Origin: a virus
Length of the DNA: 42,062 nt
Virus record (IMG/VR): IMGVR_UViG_3300025645_000149
Span: 1-42,062 of that record
Direction: 5' to 3' (one strand)
Part shown: one piece after another, positions 12,314 through 21,361 of the stretch
Numbering within the stretch: the stretch's first letter is position 1
Layout of the letters: each line of letters opens with the position of its first letter
Made by a program: the position numbers and the translations under genes
Notes under the pieces: generated by a model
Database searches by the model: none
Told to the model about the DNA's origin: nothing
What the model saw: only the letters and a program-made list of their open reading frames with translations

Positions 12314-15300
12314 TTACTTGTTTTTGCCTACAACCTCATCATACCTGTCATTGAATCGCTCAATAACACGGTCTATTCTATCTTGCAGGTGCTTTTCTTG
12401 CTGTGCAAGCTCTACGGCTCGGTCAGGACTGATCGCTTTTAGCTTCTGTATGGCGCGCAAAGACGCCCTAAGACTCTTTAACGCCTTCTCAGTTGCCTTT
12501 GAGTTGGGCATCATATTGAAGAATGGCCTATTCTCCTTGATGTATGCCGCTCTTTCGGCACCCCTAAGCACTTTGTTGGCTTGATTGAGCTTGGCTGTTA
12601 GAGTTTCTCTGCGCTCATAGTATTGCTCGGTGTCTGGTTGGGCGTTGATTTCTCCGCGTATCCTGCGGACAAACGGAATGTCCCTGACCTCAAGCTCTGC
12701 TGTTTCGTCCAGAAGCGCAGACGGCACCTTTAGGAATGTTCTTTCCGCGAATGTTCCCGCGCCACCACCAAAGTAGCCTACCAAGTAGCTCATGGCATCT
12801 GGCGGAAACTCAATCGCCCCTGCTTCTGACTCGTTACCACCAAAAAACGTACTGACGCCTTCGGAAATGTTCTTCCACAGGGAGGCTGTGTTTTTAAAAG
12901 ACCTTCTAGACAAAGGCTCACTAAACCCACCAAACGGGTTGTCTGGTGGGTAAATAGGTGCGCCAAAGTAGTTTTCGTTCATGGTTAGCTCTAACGCCGG
13001 CTTGAGTATTTGTGGTGTTGCGGTTTTCAAGAGCGAGCCAATGTAAGTTTCGCTTGACGAAGTGCCAAGAGGGTTAAACGAGCCTAAGAATACGTTGGTG
13101 GCCCTGACAGCGGCATCTTCTTTAGATAGTGCTCCAGAGCTAACAAGATAGGCGTTCTCGCCAAGGTTGTAGAACACGTTGTACCCGTAAGGGAGCGGAA
13201 TAGTGCTGTATGTTTTCGGGTCACCGCCCCACAAGGCGTCCGGAATAATCATGTTCCTATCCCTAATGTACTCAGGGATGTCATCGAACTCTTCCTCGTC
13301 CATTAGCGATTCGGCAAGCGCGGCCATTAAAGCACCAAAACCCACAATGCCTCCAACAACCGCCTGCTTTGTTCTAGACGAGTCAGGGTTAAACACGTTC
13401 AGCCCGCGCATTGTATTCACGGTGCCCTGTACAGATGCGTTAAAGAACAGGTACAGGCCATTTAATAACTGCCCTGAGTTTCCTCGCCTGTTGAAGTTGA
13501 CTGTCAGATTCTTGGCTAGCGTTGCGGCTTCTTGCAAGGCTGTGTCCCCGTCTATACCCTTCGCCAGCATCGCATCTCTTGCCGCAACAAACGTGGCAAG
13601 CCTGACCCCGTTCTCTACGGCGGAGTTGGTGTCATCAATGAAGTCCTTGACAGCTACCAAGCCCTGCGTGGCATTACCACTAAATGTGCCATTCGCCATA
13701 TCGACCATGCGTTCGATGTTCTTTTTTTGTTGCTCCGGAGGCTTGGAATGAAACCAGTCTGTCTTAGCGCCCGTCTGCATAAACTCACGGAAGTCTATTG
13801 CATCCTGCCCAGTAAGGTTGCTGGGGTCTCGATATCCCTTGTAGAAAACCTTGATGGAGGGGATTGTTCTTTTGAGCACCTGCCCCACGATTTTCTTAGC
13901 ATTGACAGCCTTGCCGCCTTCCATTGTCTGTTCGCCAATGATGTTGTATATAGCGGTCTGCACATCACGGGCGAAGTTGCCCATAACAAACTCAGGGTTA
14001 AGGCTGGTGTTGACGTAAGACATAAAGCGTGTAAAGCCGTTGAGCCTTTCTACAAGAAACCCTACGCTTTCTGCATCAAGATTAATCGCGGCCTTTCTCA
14101 AGCTGGGGTTGGCAAAGTGAACGTAATACTGCTGTCCGTCTACTTTTACTCCAAGAAGCTCTTTGCCGTATGGGTTAATGACGGGATCTTGAATAACTCT
14201 AACGCGCTTGACCCAGTTCTTTTTGTCGTTTTCCTTGGAGATGTCAGACTTGCGCTCGCCGTAGCGTGACTTGTCAGGACCAACGTATGTGTATGAAGTG
14301 TCAAACGCCCTTCTGTACTGAGGGTCATCTGGAGAAATTAACTGCCACACCTCGTCATTCGGATTGTTCTTGATAAGCTCGACAAGGCGCTTGCCAAATG
14401 ACACGTTTTTAACTGATCTAGCAGTCTGCCTTCCACGGTCAGAAATGATTGTTGCAAGCGGAGAGATTGCCTCTGTTTGCCTGCCCATTAGCCGTTTTAC
14501 TTCCTTGCCCACAATACTCAGGCTTCCACCAGAACCAGCGGTGCCCTTGTTTGTTTCTGCGGCAATATCTTCGTCTTGTGAAATGCCGCGCAACGGCGTG
14601 TAATATTTAAAGAAGCCATCAAGGAACTCACGATCTTGCTTCGTCAGCAAGCCACCTCTCTCGGAGATTGCCAAGGTAGTGCTATTGATCTTGTCAACCT
14701 TGGATGCCAGCCTAGACATGAGCCTGCCAGCGTCATTGCCGCCTTCCCATTCGCCTTTTTTGTCGTTCCAACGCATGCCATACTTGTTAAGCATTTGTTT
14801 TTTGACGTAATCGTCAGTAAGCCTTTGGCCGTTCCACTCGCCAGATCCGGCGTCCGGTATGGATGGATTGATGTTTCTCACTCGCTCGTTACGCTCAATA
14901 GCATGCCGGAAAACCAAAAACTCATCCATCTGGTCCAACGACACACCACTTTCTGACATGTCATCAACAAGCGGTTGCAACTCATTTCTCTGGAATCTGC
15001 GATCAAGCTCGCCCAGCTTGCCGGGAATTGTTTCTTCGCCTATGTAGGCGCTTGCTTGAACGGCCAAAGGCGGCTCACCCCTAGCTTTTCTGGCCTCGTT
15101 AATTGCCTCTTCAATCGCCTTGAGGTCGGTTAGCTTGTCTTGAACCTGAAAGACAACCCGATCAAACCATGACCGAGATGGGGTTGTGAAAGAAGGGGCG
15201 TAGCCGTTTTGATCCGCAAATCCCGCGTTTACCGAAAAAGCAATCGGGCCTTGCTCAAGAGTTGCCGCGCCTGCGGGGTCTAGCTCGACTGACTCTGCAT

Positions 15301-18300
15301 ACTTAATAACTTGGTCAAGAGCATTTTGACTAGACCGCTCTACATTTCTGTCTGAGGCTCGACGCGAGAAGGCGACTTGGTCCTCACTGAGGATGTTTGC
15401 ATCGCTAGGTCGCTGTCCGGTGACATCGGCGTCTCCTTCAGATTCAACAGCGTCTGAAACAGCCGCCTCTGTAGTTGTTGTTCCTTCCGAGAAATCTTGG
15501 ATGATTTGATCGAGTCTTTCACGATTTACTTCCTCTGATTGATACCAAGGGTAGCCAGCTTCCCGATATGATTTTACACTAAATTGTGAGGGAATAACTC
15601 CGTTGGCCGGCTTCTTGATGTAAGCCAAGAATTCTTTAAAACGCTCTAAGCCAAACCTGTGCGGGGTGCCAGAACTGTCTGCGTACATAATGTACGGGGT
15701 TCCATCCGCATCGCGGGCATACACAGAGCCAAACGCAAACTGATGGAAGCGTCCTTCGGGTGCGCCTATGTCCGCATAAGACTCGGCTAGCGACCGATCC
15801 CCCTTGGTCTCACTGATTAAGCCCTGTATGGTTGGATGGGACACGACCTGCCCCGAGTCCCTTACCCAGCTTTCCCAGTGATAGCGCCCAACAGACGCAT
15901 CATCCGGTCTGCCGACCCCGTCATAAAGATCCTGTATTTTGTTGGCGAGGGATCGCTCCAAAGCCTCGTATCTTGCCAGCCCATGAGCGCCCTCAAACAA
16001 ACTCGCTATATCGTCATATATTAGCCTTCCGAATCGACCGGCGTCCCACATGGAATTGATTTGTATGCGGTCCAGCACCACTACATCCTTCCTTCCGGTC
16101 ATCAGAAGAATAAACGACAGCACTTTATTCTGAATTCCCATGCCTTGATTCAAGCCGTAGTACCTAGCCCGGATGTCGCTGGTTGGCACAGACTTGTCAG
16201 CTATAAGGTCATGCAGTTCTTCTAGCGCAGACTTGCCGCTTGGTGTGCGCTTTGACATTTTTGGTAGGAATGTTTTGCCAAAGGCACGGAGATTGGATGT
16301 TCCCTGCTTAGATGGAGCAAAGTCTGGAATAACCGTGTCCGTCCACTGAAGGTATTCGTCTATGTCAGCTTGAGTCCATTCCCGCTCGACGGCCCTACCA
16401 ATAAACTCAGACAGTTTTTTGTCTATGGCGGCATCAAGGAACGCTGACTCATGCGGGTGTGCAGACAGCATTCGAGAAAGTATGCCCCACAGCATCAGCT
16501 TACCCGTGGTGTCTACCGTGGCATCCCCGTTTGCGTAGGCTTGGCTCATATCTTCTACAAGCTCAAAGCCCTCTCCAGCGGCGGCAAGCTGTTCTGGAGT
16601 AAGCTCTTTATGCCTCTCAACCCACGCATCTATGTCGTCGTACAGCCTGATTAAACCTGTCGGCGCTGACGGCGTTTCGTTGTCGCCCATTAAATCACGC
16701 TCAAACCGCAACCATGCGGCCTTGCTGGATAGTGGGTCTGGGTGCCGCTCTGCCAACTCAGCCAGTTTTTGAGCCTGCGCCTCACCGTTTTTGGGATTGA
16801 TTGCTTTGGGCAGTGCTGGCTTGCCAGACACCTGACCTCTGGAGGAGACAATATATTCTTTGGGGATTCCATGCTTCATGTCGGCGCGGCGACTAAACAT
16901 CATATCGTCAATGCCCACCCTTCTCACCAACACGCCGGCAGGGCCAAGGTTTAGCGAAGACACCTCAAATTCAGGGCCAAGCGCGCCCCTCACATAATCA
17001 ACAAGCTCCCTCCTAGAGAACCCTTTTTGATAGGTTCCTCTGGTGGTGATAATTGAGGTTGCCTCTGGCCCAAGGTTGCCTTGAGCAGAAAGAACCTCCT
17101 TGCCTCTCGTTGTGATTACCGCAACCCCGCCCGCGTCAAGAGCAGTCCCTATGTCCCTGACAATCCTGTCTCTTGCGTCACGCGGCACCACGTTCAGCAC
17201 ATTGAGGTTTAGGATTTTGTCATAAGATCGCGGGGATATCTGGTCTGGCTCTGTATAGGTGGGAGAAAAGTCTTTGCGAGGAAACGGCTCGTAAGAGTCA
17301 TACCCTAGCTCCTTGGCGCCAAGACCAAGACCTGCGCCAAAGTCCAGATACCTGTCTCCAGACCCCTCTCGGTCCAATATATCTGCGGCCTTGCGGTATG
17401 TCGGCAGGGTTCCCGAAATCTGCGTTCTTTGCGCGTTTTCCGGCGGCGGCAGATCAGTGCGCCTACTGAACATGATGTCATCTTCGTACCGCATGCCCTC
17501 TGGCACAGCAGTGGGGTCGTACTCAGCGAACACGCCCTTGATGTCAGCGGGATTAAATACTGCTATGCCAGTTACGTCCTTGCCAGTCCCGCCCTCAAAA
17601 TCAAGGTAGGAATCAAATCCAGCCGCCTTGATGAAAGGGGATATGGTCTCAAGATCCTCAAACGTGAACTTGGTTAGGGGTGTAGCTCGCACCTTTTTGC
17701 CAATCTTATCTGTGACGGAATCTGCAAAAGAGATCGCGTCTGGCTCAGTGAGATCGAGCCGTGATGTGCTGAGGAGGTTATCGACAATAAGTTTGTGCCC
17801 TTGACCGTCTGCACCTCGGTCGATGTCGGCCATAACTAGGCTCACCATCTTCTTGTCGCGAGGGTCAAATGTGTTTTTAGCGCGCAAGAACACGGGGTAG
17901 ACAGTCTGCGCCTCACCCTCTCTAGCCACTACGGGTACAAACGTGTTGGCAAACTTTGGATCTGTGGTGAAGTGGCCAGCAATGATGCCTTTTGCGTGAG
18001 GGATTTCCGTGCGGAATCGACGAATGTCAGGCGAGGCTGTGCCGTGGTAGTAGGGGGTGCTGGTGTCATAGCCCTGCTCGTCCGCTCTGTCCAGCCTGCG
18101 GCTAAACATCATATCGTCGATGCCAGCCTCTTCCATCAGGCTGTCAGACTCCGGTATTTTTTCCTTCAAAACCTCTAATTTTTCAGGGGTCGAACCTGAA
18201 GCTGTTGCAACAACTGGCGCTCGTCTATTAATAAACTGGCCGGATATCTGCTCCAGCCTGTACAGTGTACGCACCTGCCCGCGCTGACGCTCTCCAATCG

Positions 18301-21300
18301 CCCCAGACTCAAGGTCGGTAATAAACTGAGTGAATGACTCGTAGTCGGGATCGGCCTCTTTTGCCGTATTAAACAAGCCCTTAAAAAACTTAACAATACG
18401 GTTAAATATAGATCGAGGTTTGCCGGTGAGCTTGGCTGACTTGTTATCTATTATGATGCGACCAGATATTCCGTCGCGAATCATTTCGGCTACTGCTTCT
18501 TCTGATATGTTGACGGCAGTGTCACCCGCGTAGGTTTCTGTCGCCCACTCCATGTAAGTTTGATTGGTGTCAGTCTTGCGGTATTTAGTCGCCAATCTTT
18601 CCAGAAGCTGTAACTCTTGCTGGGTAATAACATCAAGCTCACGCAGTGCATGCACAATCTCATGGTTGAGCACGTCAATTACTGCGGACTCAATGTCTTC
18701 TGGCTTATTCGCCCGAGACATAATCGCATCTAACGCAACCTGTATGGTCTTGGCGCCACTGCGTTGATATCCACCCTCGACACGCTCATCCGCGCCCTCT
18801 GCGACGTTGTTAAGGTAGACGTTGCCGTCAGCGTCTCGCTCAACATTGCGAACCAAGTCCGTCACAACCCCTGAGATGTCTGGCAAGCCAAGCGCTTTGA
18901 GGCGTCGATTAACCGCATCAGACAGCATCTTCTTGGTGTCGGGGGCTATCGAGGGGGGCGGTAATGCGGCTATTGGCTCTTGCTCGACTTGCCCCTCGGG
19001 AGACGTGCGCCGCGCTCGACTTGTCACTTCTTTGTATGCGGCGTCAGTCAGCGGCTTCCCCGAGGTGTACTCCAGTTCGGCCCTATTAATATCCTTGCCA
19101 TTGGCTTGGTAGTAGTCTGTTGCGGTGGCAATTTGGCTGGCCGTGTAAGGCCGTAGCTTAAACTGAGGGATCTTGGTGGGCTGGTCAAAACGCGGAAGCT
19201 GGCTGAGCTTCAAGTAAAGCAACTGACCCTCAGCGGGCGTAAGGTCATGTATCCCTTGATCTCTTCTTAACTTGTTACCAGTAAATCTAGCCGCAAGGTG
19301 TTTGATTTCTGGTGAATTGATATCTGAAGATATGTTTTTTTGATCCAGTATTCTGCGTATTTTTTCTACGCTGAACTCTGGATCTCCCATTATCTCCTTG
19401 ATCGGTATCCTAGCTTCGTCCTTCGCCCTGTTAGACTCTCCCGCATAGTCAGAAGCATCCGCCACAGACGTAAACTTCACCCGCTTTGGCGGTCTTTTGC
19501 CCTGCTCTCTGGCCGCTTGGCGCTCTGCCGCAGTTGCAGGACGATCAAAGATGTAGTCGCCGGCAGGCTCCATCTGCCCGTCAACATTCATTGCCTCTGG
19601 AATTACAGCAAACTTACCCTCAACAGGGAACGGCAATGCTCGGAAAGTGTTTACGCGGAAGGTGCCTGACTCGTAGTCAGCAAGACGACCCACATCAGAT
19701 CCGATCTCCCGGCGTATCTCGCTTAGCGCAAACCTGTTAGTAGTAGGCTGATTGTTTTTAAGTCTACGCACGTTAATTCGCTGGGCAATAGTCTGTTGCT
19801 TGCGAGGAATGCTGTTTTTGATGATCTCTTCGGGGGACAGAGTAGGCAGGAACCCTTTCTCGGGAACGGTGCCGCCTGCGTAATTTGCGGCCTCTGCGGA
19901 ATACGACAGCGACTCTGGGCCAAGAGCAATACGGCCTAGTCGGTGCAGTGTCCTAACTTGATCGGGGGAATAGTCTTCGGATGACTCATTAATAACTATA
20001 CGGTTATTCTGGAAGATAGACTCTTCAACAGTCTGAGCATTGAGGGCAACGAGGGCAGGCTGTAGCTTGATTTTTTCTTGAGGCGTGACCGCTCTGCCGT
20101 ATGCTTGTCCAGACGGGTCTTGTATTTGGAAGGTGTTGTTATCGTTTTCAACAATCTCAAACACTGGCTCAGTCGGAAAGCTATCACCCATCTGAGCAAC
20201 AACGCTTTGGCCAAACGCCTTGTAATCACTCGCGCTTAGCTCTTCTTGATTGAGCAGGGTGTTTAGAGAATCTCCAATTATCTCCGGCTCGGCCTCAACG
20301 GGGACGGCAAGTCGCTCAGAAAGTCTTTCTCTTCGGGCTGTTTCATTGTTATCAATGCCGTCGCGCAATTCTTCCTCTGCCGCAACAAGCTCTTCACGCA
20401 AAGGCTTTACTTCATCGGGGCTATCTAAACCAGACAGTCTGCTTTTTCTGGTTGCCAAATTAAGAGCAACATCAAAGAATGCGCCGGCTACACCGCCAGC
20501 CCCTAAGTCAGACGCCAGTGAGTCGGTAATGTCAATGTCTGGGTTGATGTATTCCTTTAGATTGGCATTAGATGCAAGGCCGGCAAGGGCTTCCTGAGCA
20601 CCTTCAAGCGTACCTTGCTTCAGCGCGCTAACCAAATAGTCCGTGATTGTCTTTACGGCCTTCGGGTCTTTTGCCGCCGCTTTGGATAGCGATCGGAATG
20701 CCCCTACAGCTAAACGACCAATCGGAAGACCTTCAGATGCGCCAATCAAAGCCTGATTCCGCATGGCGGTTTCGTAATCTTCGTCGGAGACAGATCGACC
20801 CATCTCCAATGCTCTGGCCGTCGCCTCCATGCCGGCACTGACATTAGCGCCAGACCCTATGGTGGCGCCACCCAAGATGCCAGCGCCGGCTCCCACCAGT
20901 GCACCCACAGGGCCACCAATTAAGAAGCCGGCACCGACACCCGCCAAAGCAGGTCCATAGCTAGGGAGCGCCCCGCCTATTGCTCCCGATAAAAACCCTA
21001 CAGCCCCGTCTTCGTAGCCCTCGTCATACCCAAAGAACTCTGAAATGCTTTGTGCGGCACGGCGGTTGCGCTCTACAAGGGCTTTATCGTCTTCGTCAAA
21101 GCCTTCTTCCCCAAAGAACCGCTCTTGCAGACCGCTTGGGACTTGAGCTAATTGCGTTGCCGCAGAGCCAAGGGTTCTTTGACCAAACTCAACCACGTCA
21201 TCAAACAGGCTGGTCTCTTGGCTATATGCGGCAGACGGGTCTAGTGCGTACTGCTGAGACGCATAGGAAAGGATGTCCTGCTCTGCCGCGCCATCAGGAT

Positions 21301-21352
21301 GCTGAATATCAATCAGCTTGCCATCTGGAGTCTGTACCTGAGTTACCGGCAT
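12314..21352 (-). CDS. Giant polyvalent virion/ejection protein with protease, ART and methyltransferase modules (3012 aa)
   Basis: Order along the chain: an N-terminal VQTPDGKLIDIQHPDGA segment seen at the start of many phage internal proteins; a glycine-zipper hydrophobic region about 110-175; an HExxH site His897-Glu898-His901 with a downstream EEAVAEM block, as in gluzincin-like peptidases; an ADP-ribosyltransferase-like module about 1090-1290 (YYHGT near 1101, GHFTTDPKFANTF, VYPVFLRAKN); a Rossmann methyltransferase-like module about 1310-1480 (YLDFGAGLGLG near 1336); an unassigned module about 1490-1990; and a C-terminal LPD38-like part with LTVNFNRRGNSG and LYLFFNASVQG near 2610-2640 followed by a TM-like helix near 2670. 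Four [DE]D-x-x-[MA]FSRR motifs (near 1083, 1295, 1485, 1994) mark the joints. It is likely packaged and ejected into the host. Module roles are by motif, not proven. Confidence 0.9.
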   Translation of the reverse strand: MPVTQVQTPDGKLIDIQHPDGAAEQDILSYASQQYALDPSAAYSQETSLFDDVVEFGQRTLGSAATQLAQVPSGLQERFFGEEGFDEDDKALVERNRRAAQSISEFFGYDEGYEDGAVGFLSGAIGGALPSYGPALAGVGAGFLIGGPVGALVGAGAGILGGATIGSGANVSAGMEATARALEMGRSVSDEDYETAMRNQALIGASEGLPIGRLAVGAFRSLSKAAAKDPKAVKTITDYLVSALKQGTLEGAQEALAGLASNANLKEYINPDIDITDSLASDLGAGGVAGAFFDVALNLATRKSRLSGLDSPDEVKPLREELVAAEEELRDGIDNNETARRERLSERLAVPVEAEPEIIGDSLNTLLNQEELSASDYKAFGQSVVAQMGDSFPTEPVFEIVENDNNTFQIQDPSGQAYGRAVTPQEKIKLQPALVALNAQTVEESIFQNNRIVINESSEDYSPDQVRTLHRLGRIALGPESLSYSAEAANYAGGTVPEKGFLPTLSPEEIIKNSIPRKQQTIAQRINVRRLKNNQPTTNRFALSEIRREIGSDVGRLADYESGTFRVNTFRALPFPVEGKFAVIPEAMNVDGQMEPAGDYIFDRPATAAERQAAREQGKRPPKRVKFTSVADASDYAGESNRAKDEARIPIKEIMGDPEFSVEKIRRILDQKNISSDINSPEIKHLAARFTGNKLRRDQGIHDLTPAEGQLLYLKLSQLPRFDQPTKIPQFKLRPYTASQIATATDYYQANGKDINRAELEYTSGKPLTDAAYKEVTSRARRTSPEGQVEQEPIAALPPPSIAPDTKKMLSDAVNRRLKALGLPDISGVVTDLVRNVERDADGNVYLNNVAEGADERVEGGYQRSGAKTIQVALDAIMSRANKPEDIESAVIDVLNHEIVHALRELDVITQQELQLLERLATKYRKTDTNQTYMEWATETYAGDTAVNISEEAVAEMIRDGISGRIIIDNKSAKLTGKPRSIFNRIVKFFKGLFNTAKEADPDYESFTQFITDLESGAIGERQRGQVRTLYRLEQISGQFINRRAPVVATASGSTPEKLEVLKEKIPESDSLMEEAGIDDMMFSRRLDRADEQGYDTSTPYYHGTASPDIRRFRTEIPHAKGIIAGHFTTDPKFANTFVPVVAREGEAQTVYPVFLRAKNTFDPRDKKMVSLVMADIDRGADGQGHKLIVDNLLSTSRLDLTEPDAISFADSVTDKIGKKVRATPLTKFTFEDLETISPFIKAAGFDSYLDFEGGTGKDVTGIAVFNPADIKGVFAEYDPTAVPEGMRYEDDIMFSRRTDLPPPENAQRTQISGTLPTYRKAADILDREGSGDRYLDFGAGLGLGAKELGYDSYEPFPRKDFSPTYTEPDQISPRSYDKILNLNVLNVVPRDARDRIVRDIGTALDAGGVAVITTRGKEVLSAQGNLGPEATSIITTRGTYQKGFSRRELVDYVRGALGPEFEVSSLNLGPAGVLVRRVGIDDMMFSRRADMKHGIPKEYIVSSRGQVSGKPALPKAINPKNGEAQAQKLAELAERHPDPLSSKAAWLRFERDLMGDNETPSAPTGLIRLYDDIDAWVERHKELTPEQLAAAGEGFELVEDMSQAYANGDATVDTTGKLMLWGILSRMLSAHPHESAFLDAAIDKKLSEFIGRAVEREWTQADIDEYLQWTDTVIPDFAPSKQGTSNLRAFGKTFLPKMSKRTPSGKSALEELHDLIADKSVPTSDIRARYYGLNQGMGIQNKVLSFILLMTGRKDVVVLDRIQINSMWDAGRFGRLIYDDIASLFEGAHGLARYEALERSLANKIQDLYDGVGRPDDASVGRYHWESWVRDSGQVVSHPTIQGLISETKGDRSLAESYADIGAPEGRFHQFAFGSVYARDADGTPYIMYADSSGTPHRFGLERFKEFLAYIKKPANGVIPSQFSVKSYREAGYPWYQSEEVNRERLDQIIQDFSEGTTTTEAAVSDAVESEGDADVTGQRPSDANILSEDQVAFSRRASDRNVERSSQNALDQVIKYAESVELDPAGAATLEQGPIAFSVNAGFADQNGYAPSFTTPSRSWFDRVVFQVQDKLTDLKAIEEAINEARKARGEPPLAVQASAYIGEETIPGKLGELDRRFQRNELQPLVDDMSESGVSLDQMDEFLVFRHAIERNERVRNINPSIPDAGSGEWNGQRLTDDYVKKQMLNKYGMRWNDKKGEWEGGNDAGRLMSRLASKVDKINSTTLAISERGGLLTKQDREFLDGFFKYYTPLRGISQDEDIAAETNKGTAGSGGSLSIVGKEVKRLMGRQTEAISPLATIISDRGRQTARSVKNVSFGKRLVELIKNNPNDEVWQLISPDDPQYRRAFDTSYTYVGPDKSRYGERKSDISKENDKKNWVKRVRVIQDPVINPYGKELLGVKVDGQQYYVHFANPSLRKAAINLDAESVGFLVERLNGFTRFMSYVNTSLNPEFVMGNFARDVQTAIYNIIGEQTMEGGKAVNAKKIVGQVLKRTIPSIKVFYKGYRDPSNLTGQDAIDFREFMQTGAKTDWFHSKPPEQQKKNIERMVDMANGTFSGNATQGLVAVKDFIDDTNSAVENGVRLATFVAARDAMLAKGIDGDTALQEAATLAKNLTVNFNRRGNSGQLLNGLYLFFNASVQGTVNTMRGLNVFNPDSSRTKQAVVGGIVGFGALMAALAESLMDEEEFDDIPEYIRDRNMIIPDALWGGDPKTYSTIPLPYGYNVFYNLGENAYLVSSGALSKEDAAVRATNVFLGSFNPLGTSSSETYIGSLLKTATPQILKPALELTMNENYFGAPIYPPDNPFGGFSEPLSRRSFKNTASLWKNISEGVSTFFGGNESEAGAIEFPPDAMSYLVGYFGGGAGTFAERTFLKVPSALLDETAELEVRDIPFVRRIRGEINAQPDTEQYYERRETLTAKLNQANKVLRGAERAAYIKENRPFFNMMPNSKATEKALKSLRASLRAIQKLKAISPDRAVELAQQEKHLQDRIDRVIERFNDRYDEVVGKNK

Positions 21353-21361
21353 TTTCGCCCC

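Noticed and set aside
13203-14269. Long plus-strand open frames (182 and 245 codons) opposite the giant gene
   Set aside because: They run antisense to the conserved LPD38-like coding region, lack ribosome sites and have no recognisable domain; such frames are expected opposite a 9-kb gene.
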